This document shows, in pieces, positions 52,606 to 60,706 of a stretch of DNA of 64,000 nucleotides (position 1 is the first letter of the stretch; each line of letters begins with the position of its first letter). Source of the DNA: CAIWHR01 sp963726775 (GTDB lineage: Bacteria > Pseudomonadota > Gammaproteobacteria > Burkholderiales > Casimicrobiaceae); the NCBI GenBank assembly GCA_963726775.1, contig CAVSDL010000001.1, positions 1,116,001-1,180,000 of the forward strand, written 5' to 3'. The notes below the pieces were generated by a model. That model was not told where the DNA came from. It made no database searches and worked only from the letters and a program-made list of their open reading frames with translations. The translations under genes and the position numbers were made by a program.

Positions 52606-53696
52606 GCCTCAAATGCGGCATCGTCGGATTGCCCAATGTCGGCAAATCGACCCTCTTCAACGCGCTGACCAAGGCGGGCATCGCCGCCGAGAATTACCCG
52701 TTCTGCACGATCGAGCCCAACATCGGCATCGTGGAGGTTCCCGACCCGCGCCTCGCCCGGCTCGCGGGGATCGCGAAACCCGACAAAGTGCTGCCGGCGA
52801 CCGTCGAGTTCGTCGACATCGCAGGATTGGTCGCCGGCGCGTCCAAGGGCGAGGGCCTCGGCAACCAGTTCCTCGCGACCATCCGCGAGACCGACGCGAT
52901 CGCGCATGTCGTGCGCTGCTTCGAGAACGACGACGTGGTGCACGTCGCCGGCAAGGTGAATCCGGTCTCCGACATCGAAACCATCAATACCGAGCTTGCG
53001 CTGGCGGATCTTGCGACCGTGGAAAAACAGCTCGCCAAGCACGAGAAGACCGCTCGCGCCGGCGGCAGCAAGGAAGCGCAGCGAATCGTCGCCGCGCTGA
53101 AAAAGGTCGAAGCCGTGCTGGACCAGGGCCGGCCCGCTCGCTCCGCGGAACTCTATGCCGAGGAGCGGGAAGTATTGCGACCCTTCTTCCTGCTCACGAT
53201 GAAGCCGACCCTGTATGTGGCCAACGTCGCCGACGGCGGCTTTCACGACAACCCGCTGCTGGCGCAGGTCGCGGCGCACGCAGTGGCCGAAGGTGCGCCC
53301 GTCGTCCCTGTCTGCGCTGCGCTGGAGGCGGAAATCGCGGACCTGGACGGTGAAGACAAGCTCGTGTTTCTCGCGGACCTCGGCTTGAGCGAGCCCGGCC
53401 TCGACCGCGTGATTCACGCGGGCTACAAGCTGCTGGGTCTCGAGACCTATTTCACTGCGGGGCCCAAGGAAGTGCGCGCGTGGACCATCCACGCCGGAGA
53501 CACCGCTCCCCAGGCGGCTGGCGTGATCCACACCGATTTCGAGAAGGGCTTTATCCGCGCCGAGGTCATCGCGTTCGCCGATTTCGTCGCGTGCCTTGGG
53601 GAACATGGCGCGAAGGAGGCGGGAAAGATGCGCCTCGAAGGCAAGGATTACCGGGTCCGTGACGGCGACGTGATGCATTTCCGATTCAACGTCTAG
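52602..53696 (+). CDS. ychF: Ribosome-binding ATPase YchF (Obg family)
   Basis: 364-residue Obg-type P-loop protein that hydrolyses ATP in preference to GTP. G1 GLPNVGKSTLFNALTK, G3 VDIAGLVAGAS-type segment, G4 position replaced by NVAD (the reason for ATP use), central coiled coil, C-terminal TGS-like domain. Coupled to pth by ATGA, as widely conserved. Confidence 0.97.
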   Translation: MSLKCGIVGLPNVGKSTLFNALTKAGIAAENYPFCTIEPNIGIVEVPDPRLARLAGIAKPDKVLPATVEFVDIAGLVAGASKGEGLGNQFLATIRETDAIAHVVRCFENDDVVHVAGKVNPVSDIETINTELALADLATVEKQLAKHEKTARAGGSKEAQRIVAALKKVEAVLDQGRPARSAELYAEEREVLRPFFLLTMKPTLYVANVADGGFHDNPLLAQVAAHAVAEGAPVVPVCAALEAEIADLDGEDKLVFLADLGLSEPGLDRVIHAGYKLLGLETYFTAGPKEVRAWTIHAGDTAPQAAGVIHTDFEKGFIRAEVIAFADFVACLGEHGAKEAGKMRLEGKDYRVRDGDVMHFRFNV

Positions 53697-53902
53697 GACG
53701 AGCGCGCCGCAGCGATGCTCCCGCGAACCAAGCCTTGCGTCGCAGTGCTCGCCGCGCCGCTCGCGGCCGCGGCAGGGCGTTTCCCGAAGGAGCGGCGTTT
53801 GCCCTGCGAAGTGACCGCAGGCGGCAGCGCTCACGAAGCCCATCCGAGCCGCTGCGGGAAGCGCGGCGACCTGGCCCCGGGCGACCCGATCGGAAACGGA
53901 CG

Positions 53903-54745
53903 ATGACCACGCTTCGCTTCACGAAGATGCACGGACTCGGCAACGATTTTGTTGTTCTGGATGGCATCCATCAGCGCGTCGACCTCACTTCCGGCCAGTT
54001 GCGGCAGCTCGCCGACCGCCGGCATGGCGTCGGCTGCGACCAGGTCCTTGTGGTCGAACGCGCGACGCGCGCGGACGTGAATTTCCGCTACCGGATCTAC
54101 AACGCCGACGGCGGCGAGGTCGAACAGTGCGGCAATGGCGCGCGCTGCTTCGTCAAGTTCGTCCGTGACCACGGGTTAACGGACCGACGCAAGATTCGCG
54201 TGGAGACGGCGAGGGGCGTCATCACCCCCGAAATCGCCGACGACGGCGAGGTGACGGTAGACATGGGCGAACCGCGCTTCACGCCGGCCGACATTCCCTT
54301 CGATGGCGGCGGTGCCGCCGTGACGCACGCGCTCGAGGTCGACGGTGAGGCGGTCGCGGTCAGCGCCGTGTCGATGGGGAATCCGCACGCGGTGCAGGTG
54401 GTCGCCGACGTCGATCGCGCCCCGGTCACGACGCAAGGCCCGAAGATCGAGCGGCACCCGCGCTTTCCGCGGGGCGTCAACGCGGGCTACATGCAGGTGA
54501 TGGATCGCGCTACCATTCGCCTGCGCGTATGGGAACGCGGCGCCGGCGAGACGCCGTGCTGCGGCACCGGGGCGTGCGCTGCCGTGGTCGCGGGAATCCG
54601 GCGCGGGCTGCTGGACGCCGTCGTGTGCGTGGAGACGCGAGGGGGGCGTCTTACGGTTGCGTGGCCCGGACCGGGCGCCAGCGTGACGATGACCGGTCCC
54701 GCCGCGACGGTGTTCGAAGGCGAATGGCGGGTGCCCGCTGCGTGA
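53903..54745 (+). CDS. dapF: Diaminopimelate epimerase
   Basis: 280-residue, PLP-independent epimerase that makes meso-diaminopimelate for lysine and peptidoglycan. The two catalytic cysteines are in EQCGNGARCF and ETPCCGTGACA; the two halves are pseudo-symmetric. ATG 53903. The 206-base stretch before it has a 63-codon frame without recognisable family; not called. DUF484 and xerC follow, a conserved order. Confidence 0.96.
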   Translation: MTTLRFTKMHGLGNDFVVLDGIHQRVDLTSGQLRQLADRRHGVGCDQVLVVERATRADVNFRYRIYNADGGEVEQCGNGARCFVKFVRDHGLTDRRKIRVETARGVITPEIADDGEVTVDMGEPRFTPADIPFDGGGAAVTHALEVDGEAVAVSAVSMGNPHAVQVVADVDRAPVTTQGPKIERHPRFPRGVNAGYMQVMDRATIRLRVWERGAGETPCCGTGACAAVVAGIRRGLLDAVVCVETRGGRLTVAWPGPGASVTMTGPAATVFEGEWRVPAA

Positions 54746-54768
54746 GGGCGCGCGGGAAGGAGGGCAAC

Positions 54769-55452
54769 ATGCAACATCACGAAGACAGGACTGTCCGGAT
54801 GGATGCCGACGCGGTGGCCCAGTATCTCCAGAAGAATCCGGCGTTCTTCGAGGACTATGCCGACCTGATCGCGGCTATCTTCGTCCCGCATCCGCATGGC
54901 GGACACGCCATCCCCATCGCCGAGCGGCAGATCGTCACGCTGCGTGAAAAGAACTCGGAGCTGGAAAGCCGGATGCGCGAGCTGATTCAGTTCGGCGGCG
55001 AGAACGATCAGACCAGCGAAAAGCTGCACCGCTCGACGCTGGCGCTTTTTGCCGCGCCGGACCTCGAAACCACGCTCGCCGTGCTCTACCACAGCCTCAA
55101 GGAGGATTTTGGCGTGCCGCATGTGTCGTGCCGGCTGTGGGGCCGAGTGCCCGAGCGGTCGTACCTGCCGGAGCTCGCCGCGACGACCTACGAGTTGCGT
55201 GAGTATGCCGACCATCTCGGCGCACCGTACTGCGGACCCGACGCACCCTTCGAGTCGCGCGACTGGTTCGAAAACGGACAAACGTGCCGTTCGTACGCGT
55301 TTCTGCCGCTGCGGACTGCCCATACCTTCGGCCTGTTGGGCCTCGCCAGCGAGGACGCCGGCCGCTTCTATCCGGGCATGGGCACGGTCTACCTGACGCG
55401 GCTCGCGGAGCTCGCGAGCGTCGCGACCGCGTGCTACCTGCCGCTGGCCTAG
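54769..55452 (+). CDS. DUF484 family protein (GAF-like)
   Basis: 227 residues, DUF484. The N-terminal VAQYLQKNPAFFEDY is the family hallmark; a coiled segment (about 50-80) leads into a GAF-like domain. Function not established. It sits between dapF and xerC, as in many proteobacteria. Ribosome binding site GGAAGGAGG just before ATG 54769 is the best in the window. Confidence 0.9.
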   Translation: MQHHEDRTVRMDADAVAQYLQKNPAFFEDYADLIAAIFVPHPHGGHAIPIAERQIVTLREKNSELESRMRELIQFGGENDQTSEKLHRSTLALFAAPDLETTLAVLYHSLKEDFGVPHVSCRLWGRVPERSYLPELAATTYELREYADHLGAPYCGPDAPFESRDWFENGQTCRSYAFLPLRTAHTFGLLGLASEDAGRFYPGMGTVYLTRLAELASVATACYLPLA

Positions 55453-55481
55453 GCCGGACACTGCCATCCCGGCCCGGCGCG

Positions 55482-56414
55482 ATGCGCAAGTCTCCGTCGC
55501 CGGCCGTCACTCCTCCGACGATACTTCCGGCCAACGCCGCGGCGCTTGCGGCCTTTGCCGCCAGCCTCGAGGGGCGCCCGGCGCATACCCGTACCGCCTA
55601 CCTGCGCGACACCGCTGCGCTGGCCGACCTGGCCGCGGATGCCCCCCTGACGCAGGTTTCGACGCAGGATCTGCGGCGCTTCCTCGCGACGCTGCATGGC
55701 CGCGGGCTGTCGGGGCGCAGCCTTGCGCGGATGCTGTCATCGTGGCGCACGTTCTACCGCTTCCTGCTCGATCGGGATTCGTCGCTTCGGGAAAGCCCCT
55801 GCGGGCGATTGAAGGCGCCCCGGTCTCCACGCAAGCTTCCACGGGCGCTTTCTCCTGACGAAGCCGTCCGGTTGGTCAGGATCGCCGGCGACGACCCGCT
55901 TGCCGTTCGCGACCGCGCGCTTTTCGAACTGGCGTATTCATCGGGGTTGCGGCTTTCCGAACTCGCGGGGCTCGATGTCGGCCACGTCGATCTCGACCAT
56001 GGCGAAGTCCGTGTCTGGGGCAAGGGAGCAAAGGAGCGTATCGTCCCGGTGGGAGCGCCGGCGCGCGAAGCGATCCGCACCTGGCTCCGGCCGCGCGAGG
56101 CCATGGCACGCGCCGACGTGGTGGCCCTGTTCGTGGGCAGGAGCGGTGCTCGAATCTCTCCGCGCGCGATCGAGCGCCGACTCGCGGTCTGCGCGGCTCA
56201 ACAGGGACTGGGACAGCATGTTCATCCCCACATGCTCCGGCATTCATTCGCGTCCCATCTGCTGCAATCGAGCGGCGATCTGCGCGCGGTCCAGGAGATG
56301 CTGGGGCACGCGAGCATCGCCAGTACGCAGGTCTATACGCACCTCGATTTCCAGTACCTCGCCAAGGCATACGACCTGGCGCACCCCCGCGCGAAGCGCC
56401 GGCGGCCAAAATGA
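55482..56414 (+). CDS. xerC: Tyrosine recombinase XerC
   Basis: 310-residue site-specific recombinase that, with XerD, resolves chromosome dimers at dif. N-terminal SAM-like core-binding domain (to about 110); catalytic domain with R in SSGLRLSELAGL, H-x-x-R in HMLRHSFASHLL, H in LGHASIASTQ, nucleophile Y in VYTHLD. ATG 55482. It ends the dapF-DUF484-xerC run. Confidence 0.95.
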   Translation: MRKSPSPAVTPPTILPANAAALAAFAASLEGRPAHTRTAYLRDTAALADLAADAPLTQVSTQDLRRFLATLHGRGLSGRSLARMLSSWRTFYRFLLDRDSSLRESPCGRLKAPRSPRKLPRALSPDEAVRLVRIAGDDPLAVRDRALFELAYSSGLRLSELAGLDVGHVDLDHGEVRVWGKGAKERIVPVGAPAREAIRTWLRPREAMARADVVALFVGRSGARISPRAIERRLAVCAAQQGLGQHVHPHMLRHSFASHLLQSSGDLRAVQEMLGHASIASTQVYTHLDFQYLAKAYDLAHPRAKRRRPK

Positions 56415-56531
56415 TCGGCGATGCGCGGCTGCCCGGTTGCCGTGCCGCGTCCGCTTTCCGCCGGGGGGGTGAGAAGGCGTGTGCCGTTCGTCGGCTGGCT
56501 CCCATTTGTCCGCGACGGGGGCTTGCGTTTT

Positions 56532-56568
56532 ATGCAAATGTCATGCAACCTGTCTATGCATTTGTCAT
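56532..56568. repeat. AT-rich direct repeat pair
   Basis: ATGCAAATGTCAT (56532-56544) and ATGCATTTGTCAT (56556-56568) differ at two positions and start 24 bases apart, in a patch much richer in A and T than its surroundings. Looks like a regulator binding site pair; owner unknown. Confidence 0.65.
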
Positions 56569-56956
56569 ATTTCGAGCGGATTGGCGGCGATCTTGGAAAG
56601 GCGGGCACGATGGCTCCTGGCAATCGTTCGTCACATTTCTCGGCTCGGGTTCCCGCCGAAATGGGGCTCCACGAGCGGTCCGACGACCGGCTTGACGCCG
56701 CGCGAGCCGAGTGCCAGCTCGCGAAGAAGCATGGGTTCCCGCGCGATGGCCTCGGCGCGGACAGTCCGGGCGCGGGCGATCGGTGGCAGCGGCATCGCGC
56801 GGGCGAGGCCAATCACTCCGCTTCGATCTTGGCGTTCCGGTCAGGCACACGCTTTGCTTTTGGCCCCTGTGTAATTCGGGTGGAGCGCCTGCGCGCCCTG
56901 CGGCCCGCGGTGATCCACCGGTAATCCTCTCCCCCCGCGCTGAAGGGCAACGCGGA

Positions 56957-56991
56957 AGCCCCCGGGACCTCTCCTCCCCGGGGGCTTTTTT
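56957..56991 (+). terminator. Strong plus-strand intrinsic terminator with no assigned gene
   Basis: AGCCCCCGGG (56957-56966) and CCCGGGGGCT (56977-56986) form a perfect 10-bp stem with a 10-base loop, then six T in a row (56986-56991). The nearest plus-strand gene, xerC, ends 540 bases before, so a separate transcript may end here. Confidence 0.85.
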
Positions 56992-57147
56992 ATCCGGGCT
57001 TGCCGGCATCGGTGACGCCGGCACCCGCACGGCGTCGGGAAGCCACGGCATGTCGGTGACCCCCGGCTCGCGCCGGCCCCGCCGGATCGGCGTCGAACGG
57101 CCATGGCAGCAAAGCCGATGGCGGGGGACGGATTGTATGCGATCAGG

Positions 57148-57177
57148 AAAAGCGGGGCGCCCGTGCGGGGCGCCCCG
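57148..57177 (-). terminator. Terminator of the porin-glnK-amtB operon
   Basis: CGGGGCGCCC and GGGCGCCCCG pair in a perfect 10-bp stem (57153-57162 with 57168-57177, 5-base loop); on minus it is followed by GCTTTTCC. It lies about 100 bases after the amtB stop. Confidence 0.65.
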
Positions 57178-57230
57178 AAAAGCCACTGAGGAGAGGCTGC
57201 GTGGAACAGCGACGTGAAATCCTTGCAGCG

Positions 57231-57258
57231 CGCGGACCGCGATCGGCTGCGGTCCGCG
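57231..57258 (-). repeat. Inverted repeat just after amtB
   Basis: CGCGGACCGC (57231-57240) and GCGGTCCGCG (57249-57258) form a perfect 10-bp stem with an 8-base loop, 17 bases after the amtB stop. No T tract follows, so it may stabilise the mRNA 3' end rather than end transcription. Confidence 0.7.
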
Positions 57259-57274
57259 GAGGTCGCTTCAGAGC

Positions 57275-58834
57275 CTAGAGTCGGTACGCCGACTCGCCGT
57301 GCGATGCGATGTCGAGCCCTTCGCGCTCTTCCTCCTCGGAGACGCGGAGGCCGATCGTGAGGTCGGCAATCTTGTACGCGATAAAGGCGACAACGCCGGA
57401 CCAGACGATGGTGGTCAGCACGCCCGTTCCCTGGACGATCAGTTGATCGACAATCGAGTAATCGGAGCTGATCTTGTTCGCGACATAGTCGTAGATCCCC
57501 TGCCCGCCCAGAGCGGGAGCAGCGAATACACCGGTAAGCATCGCACCCAGGATCCCGCCCACCGCGTGCACGCCGAACACGTCGAGCGCGTCGTCCGCGC
57601 CGAGCATCCGCTTGAGGCCGTTCACGCCCCACAGGCAAACGACGCCGACGAGGAGCCCGAGTACCAGCGCCCCGCTGGTTCCGATGAAGCCGCACGCGGG
57701 AGTGATCGCGACGAGCCCCGCGACAGCGCCGGAAGCGGCACCAAGCATCGACGGCTTGCCCTTCGTCGCCCACTCGGCGAACATCCAGGACAGCACGGCC
57801 GCGGCGGTCGCGATCAGCGTATTGATGAACGCCAGCGCGGCGGTGTCGCCCGCTTCGAGTGCGGATCCGGCGTTGAAGCCGAACCAGCCGACCCACAGCA
57901 GCGACGCGCCGATCATCGTGAACGTCAGATTGTGCGGCGCCATCGAGTCCTTGCCGTAGCCGACCCGCTTGCCGATCACATAGGCGCCCACCAGGCCGGC
58001 GACGCCGGCGTTGATGTGCACCACGGTGCCGCCCGCAAAGTCGAGCGCGCCCTTTTGCCACAGCCAGCCGCCCTTCGCGGTCTCCGACGCCAGCGTCGCC
58101 GCGTCCTTGATCCCGTCCGGTCCCGGCCAGAACCAGACCATGTGCGCGATCGGCAGGTACGCGAACGTGAACCACAGCGCTGCAAAGAGCAGCACCGCGG
58201 CAAACTTCGCGCGCTCTGCGAACGCGCCGACAATGAGCGCCACGGTGATCGCCGCGAACGTCGCCTGGAAAACGACGAAAAGATATTCGGGGATCACCAC
58301 GCCCTTGCTGAATGTGGCGGCCGTCGCGAATGCGCCGGCGCCGTCCTTGATCGAGAAGATGCCCGACAGGAACAACCGGTCGAATCCTCCGAAGTAGGCG
58401 TTGCGCTCGGTGAACGCGATGCTGTAGCCGTAGATCGACCACAGAACGACGATCATCGAGAAAACCACGAACACCTGCATCAGCACCGACAGCATGTTCT
58501 TCGAACGGACAAGTCCGCCGTAGAACAGCGCAAGTCCCGGGATCGACATCATGATCACCAGCAGCGTGGCGACGATCATCCACGCGTTGTCGCCCTTGTT
58601 GGGGACGGGGGGTGCCGCCGCGGGCGCCGCCGCTGCAGCGGGTGCCGGCGCGGCGGCGGGTGCCGCTGCCGCCGTCGCTGGGGCAGGCGCTTTGGCGTCC
58701 GTCGCCTGCGCCAGCATGACCGGTCCGGAGGAGTCGGTCGACAGGCCGGCCGTGATGCCATCCGCGAACGCCGCGGTGGCGGCGCCGAACGCGAGCGCGC
58801 CCGTGAGCGCGACTAATGCGAGCAATCGATTCAT
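57275..58834 (-). CDS. amtB: Ammonium transporter AmtB
   Basis: 519-residue Amt/Rh channel of the inner membrane. A signal peptide (1-24) and an Ala/Pro-rich linker (about 48-78) precede eleven membrane helices. Conserved parts include FYGGLVRSKNMLSVLMQ, WFWPGPDG-type loop, DFAGGTVVHINAGVAGLV with the first channel His, and FGVHAVGGILGAMLTG with the second. Blocked by GlnK when nitrogen is plentiful; glnK precedes it by 10 bases. ATG 58832-58834 starts the signal peptide. Two hairpins follow. Confidence 0.96.
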   Translation of the reverse strand: MNRLLALVALTGALAFGAATAAFADGITAGLSTDSSGPVMLAQATDAKAPAPATAAAAPAAAPAPAAAAAPAAAPPVPNKGDNAWMIVATLLVIMMSIPGLALFYGGLVRSKNMLSVLMQVFVVFSMIVVLWSIYGYSIAFTERNAYFGGFDRLFLSGIFSIKDGAGAFATAATFSKGVVIPEYLFVVFQATFAAITVALIVGAFAERAKFAAVLLFAALWFTFAYLPIAHMVWFWPGPDGIKDAATLASETAKGGWLWQKGALDFAGGTVVHINAGVAGLVGAYVIGKRVGYGKDSMAPHNLTFTMIGASLLWVGWFGFNAGSALEAGDTAALAFINTLIATAAAVLSWMFAEWATKGKPSMLGAASGAVAGLVAITPACGFIGTSGALVLGLLVGVVCLWGVNGLKRMLGADDALDVFGVHAVGGILGAMLTGVFAAPALGGQGIYDYVANKISSDYSIVDQLIVQGTGVLTTIVWSGVVAFIAYKIADLTIGLRVSEEEEREGLDIASHGESAYRL

Positions 58835-58844
58835 AGTGTTCCCC

Positions 58845-59183
58845 TTACAGCGCTTGCGCGCCGGTTTCGCCGGTGCGGATGCGCACGACCTGTTCGAGAT
58901 CGAAGACGAAAATCTTTCCGTCACCGATCTTGCCGGTGTTGGCGGCCTTTTCGACGGCTTCGATCGCCCTGTCGACCAGGTCGTCGGTGATCGCGGCCTC
59001 GATTTTCACTTTCGGCAGGAAGTCGACGACGTATTCGGCGCCGCGGTACAGCTCGGTGTGGCCCTTTTGCCGACCGAAGCCCTTGACCTCGGTGACGGTG
59101 ATGCCCTGCACGCCGATGGCCGAAAGGGCCTCGCGGACCTCGTCGAGCTTGAACGGCTTGATGATGGCGGTAACGAGTTTCAT
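58845..59183 (-). CDS. glnK: Nitrogen regulatory protein P-II (GlnK)
   Basis: 112-residue PII signal protein. The T-loop GHTELYRGAEY carries the uridylylated Tyr (Y51); C-loop DGKIFVFDLEQVVRIRTGETG is intact. It reads 2-oxoglutarate, ATP/ADP and glutamine status and blocks AmtB. Its gene precedes amtB by 10 bases, which marks it as GlnK rather than GlnB. Second gene of the sigma-54 driven porin-glnK-amtB operon. Confidence 0.96.
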   Translation of the reverse strand: MKLVTAIIKPFKLDEVREALSAIGVQGITVTEVKGFGRQKGHTELYRGAEYVVDFLPKVKIEAAITDDLVDRAIEAVEKAANTGKIGDGKIFVFDLEQVVRIRTGETGAQAL

Positions 59184-59235
59184 GGTGTCCCCGTATTGGC
59201 GAGGCGGCGAGACGCGCCGCCATGCGTGTCGTGCG

Positions 59236-60066
59236 TCAAAAAGTCTTTTGGAGGTAGGCGACGAACTGGCTCGCCGAAATGTTCTTGCCGTAGATGTTCG
59301 TGTACGCAGCGTCGTCGGCGTTCGTGCCCGTGCCGTAGATACCCACCGTTATCCCGTAGATTTCGGTCGACGCGCCGACCTTCCAGTCGCCGTAATCGTA
59401 GATGCTGTTGTGGCTGAAGTACTGCTTGCCGAGGTGCCCGAATACCGTGACCTTGCCGACGACGTCGTTCACTTTCTCGACGACGTCGTACGAAGCGGTG
59501 AGATCGAGATACTGCGAGCCGCGGGAGTTGGCGATTCCGAAAGTCTGGCCATTGACGCCGTAGCTGTACTTGAACGACAGCCATTTCCACGAAAGCGCCG
59601 CATAGACCTCCGTCGTATTCGGGGTCGTGTAGTCGCTGGGATATTTGCCTGGATACCAGTAGTACAGCGCGCCGAGGTCGTAGCCGAAGTCCATGGGCAG
59701 GCTGCCCTTGTAGCCGCCGTAGAAGTCCCATTCCATGCTCGCCGAAGGACCGGGTGGCGGCGACGTGGTCGGATAGGCGTCGGAAAGCCAGCTGATATTC
59801 GACGCCCAGGTTCCGACATAGAATCCGCTCTTGTGGCCGAGATCGAGCCCGCCCTGCACGGCGGGCTTTTCATTTGTCTGCGAAATGCCGCGAAAAACGT
59901 ATTGGCTGTAGAGCCCGAAGTTGCCGGTGAACGTCCACTCGGGCTCGGGCGCCGGGGCGGCGGCGGGAGCCGGCGCGGGCGTGGTCTGCGCCCACACCGC
60001 GCCGGAAAAGAGCAGCGCCGCCGCAAGCGCAGTTGCGGACGAACGCGGACGGTACTTTGACAGCAT
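59236..60066 (-). CDS. TorF-family putative outer-membrane porin
   Basis: 276-residue beta-barrel protein of the TorF (gcw_chp) family. Signal peptide 1-27 (cleaved near VWA-QTT), a short Ala/Pro-rich linker, then the family start WTFTGNFGLYSQYVFRGISQ and alternating aromatic strands; it ends in Phe, as outer-membrane barrels do. Likely allows small molecules across the outer membrane. It is the first gene of the operon with glnK and amtB, 52 bases before glnK, so it is likely involved in nitrogen uptake. Ribosome binding site AAGGGGAA before ATG 60064-60066. Confidence 0.9.
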   Translation of the reverse strand: MLSKYRPRSSATALAAALLFSGAVWAQTTPAPAPAAAPAPEPEWTFTGNFGLYSQYVFRGISQTNEKPAVQGGLDLGHKSGFYVGTWASNISWLSDAYPTTSPPPGPSASMEWDFYGGYKGSLPMDFGYDLGALYYWYPGKYPSDYTTPNTTEVYAALSWKWLSFKYSYGVNGQTFGIANSRGSQYLDLTASYDVVEKVNDVVGKVTVFGHLGKQYFSHNSIYDYGDWKVGASTEIYGITVGIYGTGTNADDAAYTNIYGKNISASQFVAYLQKTF

Positions 60067-60131
60067 GGTGGATTCCCCTTGAAGAATTGACGAAACGACG
60101 GACCAGGCACAGCCGTCTTCAATCCAGTGTG

Positions 60132-60148
60132 AGCATTTCGTGTGCCAG
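60132..60148 (-). promoter_or_regulatory. Sigma-54 promoter of the porin-glnK-amtB operon
   Basis: On minus CTGGCACACGAAATGCT matches the sigma-54 consensus YTGGCACGrNNNTTGCW at 14 of 17 positions including unspecified ones, with the invariant GG and GC at the right spacing. Transcription would start near 60121, about 55 bases before the porin ATG. Confidence 0.8.
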
Positions 60149-60220
60149 TGCAGCAAAACGTTTATAAACAATGCTTTGTAATACATTTGCTGCGGCGCAC
60201 ACATCGCAGCCTCGCCTCGT

Positions 60221-60237
60221 CGCACAGTTTCGGTGCA
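60221..60237 (-). promoter_or_regulatory. NtrC-like activator site
   Basis: On minus TGCACCGAAACTGTGCG: a perfect left half TGCACC and a right half TGTGCG that keeps GTGC of GGTGCA, with the normal 5-base spacer. It lies about 75 bases upstream of the sigma-54 element, the usual place for an enhancer site. Confidence 0.5.
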
Positions 60238-60388
60238 AGAGAGCGGCGTGCTGCACGTCCTTGGGGCAGATTCCTCGCGCGGCACGACGCGCCGGCGTAC
60301 GCCGAAGGACCGAGCGCGTCGTCCCGGGGTTGTTTGCTAGACTCGACTGAATCGCTTACCGCCCAGCCTCGACCGGAGGAACCCCGCC

Positions 60389-60640
60389 ATGCTGACCAGC
60401 AAGGACTTCGATGAGCTTGCCGCCAAGATCGGCCACGCGATCGAAATGAGTCCCGCAAAGGATCTTCAGAAGAACGTGAAGGCCATGCTGTCATCCGGCC
60501 TTGCGCGGCTCGATCTCGTCCCGCGCGCCGAATTCGATGTGCAGGCGCAAGTGCTGCTGAAAACGCGCCAAAAACTCGAAGCGCTGGAAATCCGGATGGC
60601 CGAACTCGAGAGCCGCTTTCCGGCGGACGGCGCAAAGTAG
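60389..60640 (+). CDS. ubiK: Ubiquinone biosynthesis accessory factor UbiK (BMFP/YqiC)
   Basis: 83-residue, helical, coiled-coil-forming protein. The C-terminal TRQKLEALEIRMAELESRF is the hallmark of the BMFP/UbiK family. It assists the UbiJ-Ubi complex in aerobic ubiquinone synthesis. ATG 60389 with a GGAGGAA ribosome binding site. Often beside glnK-amtB and comM in betaproteobacteria. Confidence 0.92.
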   Translation: MLTSKDFDELAAKIGHAIEMSPAKDLQKNVKAMLSSGLARLDLVPRAEFDVQAQVLLKTRQKLEALEIRMAELESRFPADGAK

Positions 60641-60706
60641 GCACCCGCCGATTTCGCCGCCGGATGCAAATCGTTTCAGTGCGCTCGATTCCCGGGCCCG
60701 CGGTCC

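Larger units (their letters stand above)
56415..57274. other. Interval between xerC and amtB without a convincing gene
   Basis: About 860 bases. Several frames of 60-170 codons overlap each other on both strands, with no recognisable family and no shared codon pattern; none is called. It contains an AT-rich direct-repeat pair (56532-56568), a very strong plus-strand terminator (56957-56991), and two hairpins downstream of amtB on minus. A short untranslated RNA ending at the plus-strand terminator is possible. Confidence 0.55.

Noticed and set aside
53715..53906. 63-codon plus-strand frame before dapF
   Set aside because: It begins with a weakly hydrophobic stretch but has no lipobox or family match, and it overlaps the dapF start.
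56421..56924. Plus-strand frame of 167 codons after xerC
   Set aside because: It is mutually exclusive with other frames of similar length, has no family, and its start overlaps nothing that would translate it. Kept open only as part of the orphan-interval finding.
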